Of a stretch of 48,898 nucleotides of DNA, positions 34,654 to 43,751 are shown piece by piece; positions within the stretch are counted from its first letter, which is position 1, and each line of letters begins with the position of its first letter. The notes beneath the pieces were generated by a model. That model was given only the letters and a program-made list of their open reading frames with translations, had not been told where the DNA came from and did no database searches. A program made the translations under genes and the position numbers. Origin of the DNA: DASQEH01 sp038239485 (lineage in GTDB: Bacteria > Actinomycetota > Actinomycetes > Propionibacteriales > Nocardioidaceae); NCBI GenBank assembly GCA_038239485.1, contig JBBSET010000028.1:1-48898 (forward strand), in the 5' to 3' direction.

Positions 34654-35262
34654 ATGGCAACCCAGGACCCGGGCTCCACGACGATCAAGCCACTGACCCC
34701 GGACACGTGGAACCTCTTCGCAGCGCTGGTGGAGCGACACAACGGCATCTTCGGCGGGTGCTGGTGCGTGAAGTTCCATCCCGAGCGAGCCGACCGCGTG
34801 CCGGGCTACAACGGCAACCGGGCGTTCAAGAAATGCATGGTGGAGGAGGGCATCGCCCACGCGGCGCTGGTCGTGCGCGACGGCGAGGACGGCGAGGAGG
34901 CGATTGCCTGGGCGGAGTATGGAACCCCGGCAGAGCTGCCCGACATCCACCACAGCAAGCAGTACCTCCAGGAGCAGGACCTCGAGCCCGACTACCGGAT
35001 CACCTGCATCTTCGTCGACAAGCGGTTCCGCCAACAAGGTCTGGTGACCGTCGCCCTGGAGGGTGCGCTCGCGCTGATCGCGCGGGCGGGCGGCGGCATC
35101 GTCGAGGGCTACCCCCACATCCCGGGAGAACGGCGGCTGTCCTCGTCGTTCCTCTACAACGGCACGAAGGCCGTCTACGAGCGCGCCGGCTTCGACTTCA
35201 TCCGGCCCAAGGGACTGAAGAACACGGTGATGCGCCGAAGCGTGGCCCCCTCGCGTGAGTAG
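34654..35262 (+). CDS. GNAT-family N-acetyltransferase
   Basis: 202 residues from ATG 34654. It has an unusual opening with GIFGGCWCVKFHPE, then the acetyl-CoA fold: ITCIFVDKRFRQQGLVTVAL (the Q-x-x-G-x-G/A loop variant) and VYERAGFDFIRPKG at the end. The CWC-x-FH motif marks an actinobacterial GNAT subgroup. It probably acetylates a small amine. A strong hairpin lies 94 bases after the stop. Confidence 0.88.
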   Translation: MATQDPGSTTIKPLTPDTWNLFAALVERHNGIFGGCWCVKFHPERADRVPGYNGNRAFKKCMVEEGIAHAALVVRDGEDGEEAIAWAEYGTPAELPDIHHSKQYLQEQDLEPDYRITCIFVDKRFRQQGLVTVALEGALALIARAGGGIVEGYPHIPGERRLSSSFLYNGTKAVYERAGFDFIRPKGLKNTVMRRSVAPSRE

Positions 35263-35355
35263 CCGGAACCCCGAGGGGTTCAACCTGCTGCCGGAATGCG
35301 TCGCAGCGCCGTTGCCGCAAGCGGATCCAGCACTGATCATGGGATCGTTGTCATC

Positions 35356-35382
35356 GGGCGCGCTCCAGATGGAAGCGCGCCC
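35356..35382. terminator. GC-rich stem-loop after the GNAT gene
   Basis: GGGCGCGCT and AGCGCGCCC form a perfect 9-bp stem around a 9-base CCAGATGGA loop in which CCA/TGG can also pair. There is no U-run. It is best read as an actinobacterial-type terminator for the GNAT gene. Confidence 0.55.
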
Positions 35383-35476
35383 CACCGGCCGAGGGCTGCT
35401 GGCTGGCTTGACCGCTGATCCGCACTACCGGCTGGCGTCACATATCCGCTGGTGCGCACAGCGGTGCGGTAGCACT

Positions 35477-36076
35477 ATGGGGATGAACAGGCCCACTACA
35501 TACCAAGACCTGTTGACCCGCACCCGAGCCCTCATCGCGACCAGCGATCGAGTTCCCGTCGTCGGGATCAGCGGGCACGGAGGCTCCGGCAAGTCGACCC
35601 TGTCTGAACGGCTCGGCTCCGACCTGGGACTCACCCCGGATCAAATCGTCCCCACCGACTGCCTTTACGCCACTGCGTGCGGCCCGGACGCGGGGATGTG
35701 GGAGCAGCACGACTGGTCGATGCTCGAGATGCTCGTGAAGGACGTCCGCCGGGTTCCTGCGCCCGACCGGCTCCGGTACGGGTATCGCTGGTGGAGTGGC
35801 CGGACCGGTGTCGAGGACCAACCCCTGCCCCGGGTCCTGATCATCGAGGGAATCCGGTTGTTCCACGAGCGCACCCGCGACTGGTTCGATCTCGCAGTTT
35901 GGATCGACATGGACCCCATGTCCGCGGGTGCCCGGGCGAAGGCGCGCAACGTTCTCCAGGGCGACGACCAGAGCGAGCTGGACCTTTGGGACACGAAGTG
36001 GATCCCGGAGGGCCAACAGTACGTCGCGGAGGTAGGCCCAGTCCACCTAGCCGACTTGATACTGCCAGCAGGGTGA
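35477..36076 (+). CDS. Uridine kinase-like P-loop protein
   Basis: 199 residues from ATG 35477 (ATG 35483 also possible). The Walker A motif is VVGISGHGGSGKSTLSERLG (about residue 35). Further features are VPTDCLYA, YRWWSG, VLIIEGIRLFHERTRDWFDL with the expected acidic residue, and AVWIDMDP. It resembles the uridine kinase/phosphoribulokinase-like family in Actinobacteria. The phosphate acceptor is unknown. It stands alone after a terminator-like hairpin. Confidence 0.85.
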   Translation: MGMNRPTTYQDLLTRTRALIATSDRVPVVGISGHGGSGKSTLSERLGSDLGLTPDQIVPTDCLYATACGPDAGMWEQHDWSMLEMLVKDVRRVPAPDRLRYGYRWWSGRTGVEDQPLPRVLIIEGIRLFHERTRDWFDLAVWIDMDPMSAGARAKARNVLQGDDQSELDLWDTKWIPEGQQYVAEVGPVHLADLILPAG

Positions 36077-36412
36077 CCGCGCAGGCCCGTCGCCGCCCTG
36101 GCGTGCCCACCGTCGTCCACGGGGACTTTGGCGCCAAACGCCCAGATCTCGTCGCACAATCCGGCGCCGCTGACAGAGGTCTGTCCCACGTGAGGAACCC
36201 GTTTCGGTTACCGATCCCCAAGGGGACTGCTCGCCAGCAAAGCGCCCATTCCGCCGCCAATGCCCGTCAACCGTTCGCACACAGATGAGGGCTCTCGATC
36301 CGTAGTCGTGCCACGCGTGGCGGCGCGGGATTTAGCTCGCGCGGGCAATGGTGAAGCTCGCCTGCCGCTGGTCGCTGACGGGCGCACCTCGCGGTGACCT
36401 AGAAGCGAGGGA
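36077..36412. other. Intergenic region, convergent genes
   Basis: No gene, RNA or clear terminator is seen between the kinase-like gene and the VOC gene. Short frames on both strands lack resemblance to proteins. Confidence 0.5.
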
Positions 36413-36808
36413 TCAGGCGTCGGATTCGATGGCGAAAATGTTGCCATCGGGGTCCTCGAACCACGCTATGCGTCCACCGCCAGCCCTGACGGTGACGCCA
36501 TCGACATCATGATCAAGCTCGTCGTAGCGAACGAACTCGACACCGTTGGCAGCAAGATCGTCCACGACGTGCTTGATGTCATCAACGTGCCACGTGGCCA
36601 CCGTCGCCTCCGAGCCCGCCGCAGTTGTCTGATACACGACCAGGCCCGGGCCACCGCCCGAGCCGTAGATGCGGCCCCCGTCGGCGATCTTCGCGCTCGG
36701 CCCCGACTTCAACACGGGCAGGCCGAGCTTGCCCTCATAGAAGTCGACGGCGCGGTGGATGTCCGACACGGGAACCTGAGCTCGCACTGGAAAGTCGCTC
36801 AACGCCAT
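36413..36808 (-). CDS. VOC/glyoxalase-like protein
   Basis: 131 residues: MALSDFPVRAQVPVSDIHRA, FYEGKLGLPVLKSG, the YGSGGGPGLVVYQT strand, WHVDDIKHVVDDLAANGVEF and ending AWFEDPDGNIFAIESDA. This is a typical actinobacterial single-domain VOC of another subgroup (FEDPDGN(I/V)). The GGRIYGSGGGPG loop is extended. Its ligand is unknown. Confidence 0.92.
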   Translation of the reverse strand: MALSDFPVRAQVPVSDIHRAVDFYEGKLGLPVLKSGPSAKIADGGRIYGSGGGPGLVVYQTTAAGSEATVATWHVDDIKHVVDDLAANGVEFVRYDELDHDVDGVTVRAGGGRIAWFEDPDGNIFAIESDA

Positions 36809-37621
36809 GACCCTTAACTTACTGTTTGACGAGATGGCGTGACAGCAACCGCATTTCGATTAGGAACGTCGAGGTGCGATCACGGTGGCCAGCCACGGAC
36901 CGGGGCTCCCAGCGCAGCCGACTCCTCGCCGCCATTTCTCGCGCAGCCGGTCCCGCCCGCACGACCCCTGTTTGAGGGACCAGATCTGGCGACGTGTGAA
37001 TAGCTGATACCTCGGGACAGCGTTCTGGCATCATCACCTGCACTTCACCCGACAACATTATGGGCCAAGCCATGACCGTCGGTCTGGTCCAGCTGCCGGA
37101 TGTTTGATGCGGTCGTTCTGCAAGGCCTCTCGCCAGTGTTAGCGCTACGGGCTGGCAGTAGATAGACCTGCACACGTAGCTCACCGGCGCTCGATAACCC
37201 GGGCGCAGAGCAGGCCTACCGCAACTTCGCGACCATCAAAGACGACTCTCGCACCCGCCCAGGTTCCTGCGCTGGCTCACGTTCAACGACGGACCACACG
37301 GGTAGGCGCTCGGCATGTGGCGTACGCCTGACGACGTGACGGCTCTCATCGCCGGGTCGGCCCACCAGGCAATGGTTCGCGAACAGTGGAAGCGCTCCTT
37401 CGAGCACAGCCAGTTCGCAGGTGTCTGGGCCGCGCACGCGGTCCGCCGCCGGATGCTGTATTGCCAGCAGTGCGGCATCGCCACAGCCGTCCCCACCGCC
37501 ATCTGATCATCACGCCCGGTCGAGGTTGGGCGGCTAGAGGACAGGAGGCAGCCAGCCCCCTGGTCACTCACGGGACTTCTCGAATCATCCCCATCTCCCC
37601 CCCAGAGGCTCACACACGGGT
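36809..37621. other. 813-base stretch without a supported gene
   Basis: Several short open frames exist. The most protein-like is plus-strand 37315-37506 (MWRTPDDVTALIAGSAHQAM) with no recognised family and no clear ribosome site. Base composition is slightly richer in A/T near 36809-37150. It may hold degraded genes. Confidence 0.4.
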
Positions 37622-38341
37622 CTAGTTGGGGACGAGGTAGGCGACCTTCACGGTGGCGGGTGAGACGGGCGCCTTGTTGATGTAGATCTTGAAGGAGCCT
37701 GCTGCCGGGACTGCTGCCTGGACGAAGAACCCACCGGTTTGCTGGACTGTCGCCGTGACCATGCTGGTGGCCGTGACCCCCGTGAGAGTCACGGTGACGA
37801 ATTTCTGTCCCGAAGCGATTTTGACGATCCCGCTGCGGTTCTGGAACTGGAGTTTGCCGGTGGTGCGAAGCGCGACACCGGTGCCGTCGGCGTTGTCGGC
37901 CAGGACCGCGACTCCCCCGTTGGTAGCCCGTCCGGCAACACCGTAACCCCCGTAGTTGTTTTCTCCGTAGACACCGCTCGCGATGGGCGAGAACGTAAAC
38001 CCATAGGCCCCGTTCCCATTCGAGGACACTCCTGCGACACCGTTGCCGCCGCCGCCGTTTTGTCCGGACACGCCCGCGTAACTTGAATTAGGGTCACTGG
38101 TGTACCCCTCAAAACCGTCACCTGTGGTCGCGGCGACCTCCGTCCTGTTTGACGCGCTGTTGAAGCTGCCGAGGATCACGGGGTCACCGTTGGCAGCGTC
38201 GGCCGCCGTTCCGGTGAGCGCGACAACGATGCCGACGATGATGATCGCGCCGAGGTTTCTCCGGAGGAACCCGTTCGGTGTCGAGATGGCGAGCAAGGCA
38301 CGGCGGATGGTGGACGGGGTCTTCGGTTCGGTGTTGGACAT
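37622..38341 (-). CDS. Secreted glycine-rich repeat protein
   Basis: 239 residues from ATG 38341 after an AAGAGG site. A signal or membrane anchor (LGAIIIVGIVVALTGTAADA) leads into a head with ANGDPVILGSFNSASN, then several G-rich repeats of the form GVxGxNG (SYAGVSGQNGGGGNGVAGVS, GVYGENNYGGYGVAG). A beta-sandwich-like end follows: LQFQNRSGIVKIASGQKFVT and FKIYINKAPVSPATVKVAYL. The repeats resemble fibre-like shafts. It is probably surface-exposed or secreted. A decayed paralog lies at 31890-32219. Confidence 0.82.
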   Translation of the reverse strand: MSNTEPKTPSTIRRALLAISTPNGFLRRNLGAIIIVGIVVALTGTAADAANGDPVILGSFNSASNRTEVAATTGDGFEGYTSDPNSSYAGVSGQNGGGGNGVAGVSSNGNGAYGFTFSPIASGVYGENNYGGYGVAGRATNGGVAVLADNADGTGVALRTTGKLQFQNRSGIVKIASGQKFVTVTLTGVTATSMVTATVQQTGGFFVQAAVPAAGSFKIYINKAPVSPATVKVAYLVPN

Positions 38342-38643
38342 GTGCTGAGCCTCTTCTTTGGTTGAGGTAGATAGGGACGCTGGTGCCGCGCCGCCAGACG
38401 CCCACAACGGGCCATGTGAAGGCCCGAGACGGCGCTCTGGAGAACCAGAATATTCCGAAGGCTCTGTTTTGCGCCCTGGTGCGGGAGGTATTGACCTAAG
38501 GCCCCTTGTGGCCAGCACAAGAGTCGGTGTCGTTTCTTTACGACAGGTGAGGACCACGTCTGCTCAGTCCCCGAGCGCGCCGCCCGAATGACTGTCAGCA
38601 GGTCGACAAGCCGTGCCGTGACGTACGTGCCCTGTCGGGGCGA
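38342..38643. other. Intergenic region before secreted protein
   Basis: No gene is supported. The upstream region of the secreted protein gene lies here, including the AAGAGG ribosome site near 38350. No clear promoter could be picked out. Confidence 0.45.
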
Positions 38644-39210
38644 TCACGCCACTGACTTCAGTAGGTCGGCTGGCACGTCCGGCCGCTCCAGGGCGATGAA
38701 GTGCCCGGCGCCCGGAACCTGCGTGAATCCCGCGTCGGGGAGCAGCCGCTGGTTGGCCTGTCGATCTGACTGTCGTGAAGAGTCCTTCTCCCCGTAGATC
38801 AGGTCGATGGGCGCGCTGACCTCGGTGTAGCGGGGACGAGCCGCGATGAGACTGGGGAGGTTGCCGTACACGGCGCGCGCGACGGTGGAGTAGCCCGGCC
38901 GGCGACCGACCTTGAGCAATTCGTCCACGTAGTCAGCCTTCAGTGCGGACTTGTCGCCGAGGCCGGCACGGAGCACGGCGCGCATGACGGGCTTGGGCTC
39001 CACTTTGGCGATCATGGGACCGACACCAGGCGCAAGGACGCTGGCGACGATGAGGCGAGCAAGCAGCCCGGACCTGGCCATCCCGCCGGCGTAGTCGTAG
39101 GTGTTGACCGCCACGACCCGCCGAACTCGCTCGGGGAGGTCGGCCGCTGTGGTGAGAGCAAGGGTGGCCCCCCTGGACTCGCCGAACAGTGTCACGTCGC
39201 GCAGGTCGAG
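38644..39210 (-). pseudogene. Alpha/beta hydrolase, N-terminus missing
   Basis: The frame opens after a stop at about 39213 with LDLRDVTLFGESRGATLALT. This is the nucleophile elbow G-E-S-R-G (Ser expected near residue 95 in an intact enzyme) now at the start. The rest is intact: an extended cap (about 70 residues), the Asp region PIDLIYGEKDSSRQSD, and catalytic His in VPGAGHFIALERPDVPADLL. About 90 N-terminal residues including the oxyanion loop are gone. GTG 39195 could initiate, but the product could not fold as a full hydrolase. Confidence 0.8.
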
Positions 39211-39520
39211 CTAGGTCATGAGTTCCTTAGGCGGGTTTGCGCTTATCACCCCCGAGCCGGCGCAGGGTCGGGCTGGCCGACTTCTCAACCTACTGATGCT
39301 GGGAATGCGAACGACGCCCCCGGCCTAGTCGATGTCGCAAGCTGACGATCCCCTCATCACCCGTTCCGTATGCCCGGCCTGAGATGACAACCGAGCCAGC
39401 GGGCCGTGCCGCACCCGCTAGCCGGATGGGGATCGGCTACCGGGACACAGGCCTCGCAGCATAGCCGGCCCCAGCCGCCCCGCCTGGGCCGTCGTTGCGC
39501 CGGGCGGCGAGGATGGCCGA
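39211..39520. other. Intergenic region between hydrolase remnant and GNAT
   Basis: No trace of the missing hydrolase N-terminus was found here in any frame, which argues for a deletion rather than a simple frameshift. Nothing else is recognised. Confidence 0.45.
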
Positions 39521-39997
39521 ATGCAAGATCGCCCTCCTCTGCGACTGGCGCTGATCGACCGGCACAACTGGAGAGCGGCACTAGCCGTACAAGTGGCCCC
39601 TGATCAGCTCAGGTACGTCGCTGGTCATCAGCCCGTCGCCCTGGTCATCCTCGCGAAGGCGTATGTCAGGCCGGGAGACCTCGATTGGGAGCCGCTCGCG
39701 GTCAACGCGGGAGCCTCGGTGGTTGGAGTCGTTGTCCTCGCTCACGCGAGCATGTACACCGAACTGCTTCACCTGGCCGTTGACGTGGCGCAGCAAGGGC
39801 GAGGAGTTGGGTCGGCGGCGGTGGAACTGCTTGTCGCACACATAGTCGAGACCCGGCCGGACGTCGAGACTGTTCTGCTTACGGTGCACCCCGAGAACGA
39901 ACGTGCGCAGCGCCTTTACCGCGGCCGGGGGTTCTTGCCCAACGGGGACGTGCGGGACGGCGAGCCCATCTGGTCGCTGAACCTCAAGCGAAAGTAG
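39521..39997 (+). CDS. GNAT-family N-acetyltransferase
   Basis: 158 residues from ATG 39521. It reads MQDRPPLRLALIDRHNWRAA with an acetyl-CoA loop QQGRGVGSAAVELLVAHI (Q/R-x-x-G-x-G/A) and TVHPENERAQRLYRGRGFLP near the end. These are classic GNAT motifs A and B. It resembles the spermine/spermidine-type and aminoglycoside-like acetyltransferases from Actinobacteria but the substrate is unknown. An AGGA site 8 bases upstream supports the start. Confidence 0.92.
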   Translation: MQDRPPLRLALIDRHNWRAALAVQVAPDQLRYVAGHQPVALVILAKAYVRPGDLDWEPLAVNAGASVVGVVVLAHASMYTELLHLAVDVAQQGRGVGSAAVELLVAHIVETRPDVETVLLTVHPENERAQRLYRGRGFLPNGDVRDGEPIWSLNLKRK

Positions 39998-40166
39998 GTT
40001 CCACTACACGCACCCCGCGGCACCGAAGGTGGGTGCCGTTGGCCACACCTCGATGCGACACCGTTTCGCTAGTCGTTCGGCAATCGGGTCGTTCGGCGGA
40101 TGGCAAATTGCGACTGGGCATGCCGGGAGTGGGATGAGCACGCGTGGCGTGTCGTAACGTCGGTCT

Positions 40167-40539
40167 GTGCCCGAAGGCAGAGACACACTCCACTTCGTCG
40201 CAGTGTCGCTCGACTGTGCCGACCCCGCGGGCTTGGCCGCGTTCTACCTCGACTTACTCGGCGGGGAGTTGCTCTGGCAGAACGCGGGTAGCGCGGGCGT
40301 GCGGGTTCCCGGAGTCACACGTGTTGCGCAGCGGGTCACTCCCTACGTTCCACCTGCTTGGCCTGGCGCATCGGTCGTCCATCTCGATCTGTCGGCCGGC
40401 CTCGGACGTCGACGAGTCGTCGGCAAGAGCCGTGAGCCTGGGCGCTGTCGAGGTCGATCCGCAACCTGACGTTCGATGGCGCGTGCTTCTCGACCCTGCC
40501 GGGCACCCGTTCTGCATTACGACGATTGCGGCTGACTAA
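40167..40539 (+). CDS. VOC/glyoxalase-like protein (one frameshift)
   Basis: GTG 40167 starts PEGRDTLHFVAVSLDCADPA and GLAAFYLDLLGGELLWQ, continuing to VVHLDLSAGL. Near 40400 the frame moves by one base to SDVDESSARAVSLGAVEVDP and ends LLDPAGHPFCITTIAAD. Joined, it is a complete VOC of about 123 residues in the same subgroup as 23102. The lesion is one inserted base (or two lost). It may be a sequencing error. Confidence 0.8.
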
Positions 40540-40777
40540 ACCCACGCGGGACCGATGCGAGCGACATCCGAACATGCCGCGTAGCGTGCGCTCGGCGACG
40601 CGCGTTTCTGCCGCGATCCGCTCACGCCGAAATTTGGGACGTCGGGAAGGGGCCCACTCGTTCGTGCAGCCCGCTGCCCCGGAGCGCGTCCCGCGCGACC
40701 ATGGGTCGAGGGTGACGCCGGCGCGGCCCCGCTGGCAGTATCCGCTTGGAGAACAGTCGAAGAACTTCGGAGGGACC

Positions 40778-41344
40778 GTGACCAACGCCGGAATGTGCGT
40801 CCTGTCGGGGCCTCCGTGCTCAGGCAAGTCCACGGTCACGAGGTTGTTGGCTGCCAGGCCCCTCCCATCGCTTGGTCCGTTCCGGCTCATCGAGGTCGAC
40901 GCCCTCTTCGACCTGCTGTTCCCTCATTCAGCCCGAGGCCGTGTAGACCGGATGTTCGCCTACGATGCGGCGCATCTCTTGGCTCGCCGGTTCCTAGAAC
41001 GCGGAGATTCGGTCATGCTCGAGTGCACCTACGCCCGGCGCGAGCAGCGTGCCAGCCTCATCGAAGCGCTAGGAGACACCTCGGCGCCCCTGTGGGTCGT
41101 CGAGTTCTTCGTGACCCCCGATGAGGCCGTCCGCCGCTTCCGAGAACGGCACCAGGACACCGACCTGGACGATGAACTGGTGCGCGAGCGCGCGGGGTCC
41201 TTTCCCTACTCCGACCAGGCCTTTTGCGTGGCTTCTTCGCCGGCCGAGCCCGAGCGAGACGCACAAGACGTCTGCGACTGGTTGGAGCGTCGGCCCCGAT
41301 CATCCGTGTATGACCCGTGGACTCAGGCTGGCAGAGACTGGTAG
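40778..41344 (+). CDS. AAA/P-loop kinase-like protein
   Basis: 188 residues from GTG 40778, five bases after GGAGG. The Walker A motif GPPCSGKSTVTRLL lies at about residue 13. RLIEVDALFDLLFP follows, with GDSVMLECTYARREQRASLI, WVVEFFVTPDEAVRRFRERH and a late DLDDELVRERAG region. It matches zeta toxin/chloramphenicol phosphotransferase-like and adenylylsulfate-kinase-like P-loop ATPases. No epsilon-like antitoxin accompanies it, so a housekeeping or resistance kinase role is more likely than a toxin. Confidence 0.88.
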   Translation: MTNAGMCVLSGPPCSGKSTVTRLLAARPLPSLGPFRLIEVDALFDLLFPHSARGRVDRMFAYDAAHLLARRFLERGDSVMLECTYARREQRASLIEALGDTSAPLWVVEFFVTPDEAVRRFRERHQDTDLDDELVRERAGSFPYSDQAFCVASSPAEPERDAQDVCDWLERRPRSSVYDPWTQAGRDW

Positions 41345-41541
41345 CGGCGTCGCTGCCCAGAACGCAGATGTCGCGATTCGCGCGGACGTCCCGTCCCGAT
41401 CGCGGATCGTTCACCGGGAACGTCTCGGGCGGTCGGGGGTGGACACGACCCTGTCGTGAGGATCGGGCGGTGGCGCGCCGGGATGGCTGTGAAGCACGTC
41501 TTCGGTGCCGTCGGTGTCGTCGGTGCCGAGCTGGCACGCTT

Positions 41542-41961
41542 TTACGGTGCGAGCTCGGTCAGGGTGTCGGCCTGCCGATGCACCAACTTCCAGTCGGCGT
41601 CCTCCAGCCGAAAGATCATAACGACCCGCAGAGCCCCGGTGATTACTCCCCGCTTGTTCGTAAGGTCGGACTCGAAGTGTTCGAGCTCGAATACATAGCC
41701 GATATCGGTTCCGGCTATGACAGTCACCTCCTCGAAAGTGCAGTTGCGGCCGCCGGCGAAGCCGCTCGCGGCCTGATCCAGACCTGCTTCGACCTGCTGC
41801 CAGCCTCGTCGGAATCCGCCGGCCGGGTTGGCGAGGGTGATGTCGTCGCGTCGCGACCACAGGTCTTTCTCCGGTTCCGGGTCGCCTCCGAGAAGGGCCG
41901 CCACTGCGTGTTGTGTCCGTACGACGGTGGCGATGAAGTCCGGTGTGACGAGTTTTGACAT
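41542..41961 (-). CDS. SnoaL/DUF4440-like NTF2-fold protein
   Basis: 139 residues: LVTPDFIATVVRTQHAVAAL, LWSRRDDITLANPAGGFRRG, NCTFEEVTVIAGTDIGYVFE and LRVVMIFRLEDADWKLVHRQ at the end. This is the cone-shaped NTF2/SnoaL fold with the usual WKLVHRHAD end (here RQAD). Such proteins bind or isomerise small molecules. It lies 10 bases downstream of the racemase-like gene on the same strand, so the two are probably co-transcribed. Confidence 0.92.
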   Translation of the reverse strand: MSKLVTPDFIATVVRTQHAVAALLGGDPEPEKDLWSRRDDITLANPAGGFRRGWQQVEAGLDQAASGFAGGRNCTFEEVTVIAGTDIGYVFELEHFESDLTNKRGVITGALRVVMIFRLEDADWKLVHRQADTLTELAP

Positions 41962-41971
41962 GGCGCTCCGT

Positions 41972-42835
41972 TCAGGGAGGAGGAGCCGGTCGTGGGACCG
42001 GACGGCAATTGCCTGAAGTGTTGTATGCGGGCGGGCGGCGGCCAGGTACCCGGGATCTGGCTGCCGCCCATTCGGTGCGGAGAAGTCGGCCGTAACCGCT
42101 GATCGTCTGCGCGGTATTCGTGACTGTCAATATTTCGAAGAGCAGCGCCTGGTTGGCTCCAACGACTATCCGCCTGGTGCGGCGCTCGAGCTCGTCGAGG
42201 GCTTCCGCGGTGCGGAACCCGGTGCCGGCAAGGAACACCGCTTCGGCGCGGTCCGAAACGTGCAACACCACCGATTGCACAATTTGCTCGGTGGTTACAC
42301 GGGCTGGATCGCTGGGCAGGCTCTCGGCCCTGGACACCCAGGCGTCGAAGCCGTGGTCGCGGAAGTAACTGACGCCGAGGGCATCGAACGCGTCGTCGAA
42401 CCACGGTGGATGGATGAGCTGGACGCGCTGAACTGCGCAGGCCCGCAGGCTCGCGACGGCTGCCGCGCCGCTAGCCACGACGGGTGTATCGCACTGCTGG
42501 GCGATGCGCTCGACGAGCGCGGTCTCGGCCCGTCGACCGAGAACGTAGCTGGAGGTTGTCGACGCATGGGCGATCACATCGATCGAGCGATTCCGAAAGT
42601 TCGCAGTGGCTAGGTCGATCACGGCGGGCATGGACAGCGCGCGCAACCCAGCGACGGTCGACGCGCTCGGCTGAGGGGTCCTCACTGACGCCTGTGGCGG
42701 CGCTTTCGTTCGCGCGGTGAGGGTGAGAACGTGCCCGCGCGAAAGGGCGGGCAGCTCAACCTCGGGCCCGGGGGCCGTGTGGGGAGTCACCACGCCGACC
42801 GTGAGCTGTTCGCCGTGCATGATCGGGTCAACCAT
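41972..42835 (-). CDS. Asp/Glu racemase superfamily (maleate isomerase-like) protein lacking both cysteines
   Basis: 287 residues. The fold family is seen from GVVTPHTAPGPEVELP, VIAHASTTSSYVLG, RVQLIHPPWFDDAFDALGVS, DRAEAVFLAGTGFRTAEALD and VVGANQALLFEILTVTNTAQ. Catalysis in maleate isomerases and racemases uses two Cys. By position these are Ser92 (HASTTSS) and Gly204 (LAGTGFR) here. So the protein is either non-catalytic or uses another chemistry. Its ATG overlaps the TGA of a VOC remnant (ATGGTTGA). The end after RSRVPGRRPP looks unconserved. Confidence 0.8.
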   Translation of the reverse strand: MVDPIMHGEQLTVGVVTPHTAPGPEVELPALSRGHVLTLTARTKAPPQASVRTPQPSASTVAGLRALSMPAVIDLATANFRNRSIDVIAHASTTSSYVLGRRAETALVERIAQQCDTPVVASGAAAVASLRACAVQRVQLIHPPWFDDAFDALGVSYFRDHGFDAWVSRAESLPSDPARVTTEQIVQSVVLHVSDRAEAVFLAGTGFRTAEALDELERRTRRIVVGANQALLFEILTVTNTAQTISGYGRLLRTEWAAARSRVPGRRPPAYNTSGNCRPVPRPAPPP

Positions 42836-43080
42836 CTTCGTCTTCCGGCTTCTGAAGGTCGGAGCGCGTCAGCGCGTCGGGGTGTCCACTGGGCCGCTGC
42901 GCCAGCTCGAGATGATACCCGTCGGGGTCGGTCACCCAGGCGGTCCAGAAATCGTTAGAGCTGTCAGGCGATGTCCGGGCTGCGGCGCCTAGAGGAGGAC
43001 TGTGGCCCCGAACGCCACGCGGTAGAACTCGACAGCGGTCGCACCCTTGTCGCCCACAGCTCGGGTTGCACGGACGTCGG
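42829..43080 (-). pseudogene. VOC protein remnants (PhnB-like N-terminal and glyoxalase C-terminal pieces)
   Basis: The 3' part (42829-42960) encodes DFWTAWVTDPDGYHLELAQR then PSGHPDALTRSDL and a TGA overlapping the racemase start. It matches the VOC at 19961. The 5' part (about 42990-43060) encodes GATAVEFYRVAFGATVLL, typical of PhnB-like VOC N-termini, and stops. They are in different frames and may be one gene with a deletion or two pieces. Confidence 0.72.
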
Positions 43081-43280
43081 CATCGCGGGGCCGCCTAATC
43101 ACGTCGTGGAGCACTGGCTGGCGAGGATGGCAGGTCGACGGCCGTTCGCAACAGAGCCGTCCGGAATCTGGGGTCACGCGTGCATGGGCGGGAGGAAGCC
43201 CGTGGCCGAGCGTATGTGGTCGGTGACGCCGGCAAACGGCGGCTACGAGGACTCGTTCGATGATTCGCACCGCTGGCCGA

Positions 43281-43682
43281 TCAGTGGGCGACTTCAGCCT
43301 CCGAGCGCAGGACACAGAACTCGTTGCCTTCCGGGTCGGCGAGAACCACCCAGCCCGTACCGTTCGTCTCGCGAAGGTCGGCGACTTGCGTGGCGCCGTG
43401 GGCCAAGAGCACCGCGAGTTCATCGTCACGGGTGCCTTCACGTGGACGTAGGTCCAGGTGAACACGATTCTTGCCGCACCGCTGCTTCGTCTCGGCAGCG
43501 TCGGGCACCTCGATGAACAGCAGCCGATGATCGGTATCGGGATCACTGATCATGCACTGCTCGTGGCCGGGCTCGTTGGGATCGTCGTCGATATCGGTGT
43601 AGCCGAGCACGGGCTTCCACCACTGCGAGAGCGCAAAAGCATTGGCACAGTCAATGGTGGTATGGGAGACAAAAGCGGCCAT
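43281..43682 (-). CDS. VOC/glyoxalase-like protein
   Basis: 133 residues: MAAFVSHTTIDCANAFALSQ, WWKPVLGYTDIDDDP, LLFIEVPDAAETKQRCGKNR, VHLDLRPREGTRDDELAVLL and ending VLADPEGNEFCVLRSEAE. It is a full VOC of the NRVHLDL..DPEGNEFCV subgroup and is intact among remnants. The double Trp after Gln21 is typical. Ligand unknown. Confidence 0.93.
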   Translation of the reverse strand: MAAFVSHTTIDCANAFALSQWWKPVLGYTDIDDDPNEPGHEQCMISDPDTDHRLLFIEVPDAAETKQRCGKNRVHLDLRPREGTRDDELAVLLAHGATQVADLRETNGTGWVVLADPEGNEFCVLRSEAEVAH

Positions 43683-43751
43683 ACGCGAAGCATGTGCGCC
43701 AGTCAGTGCCGCCGCAACCTCTTTCTTCGCTGCTCCACGGACCGGAGCGCC

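Noticed and set aside
34305..34655. Minus-strand frame divergent from GNAT
   Set aside because: Only its last 60 residues look protein-like; no family or ribosome site was seen.
36819..37506. Short frames in the 813-base gap
   Set aside because: No homology, no ribosome sites, and codon use does not stand out.
40778..41344. Zeta-toxin reading of the P-loop protein
   Set aside because: No epsilon-like antitoxin accompanies it, and the motifs fit general P-loop kinases equally well.
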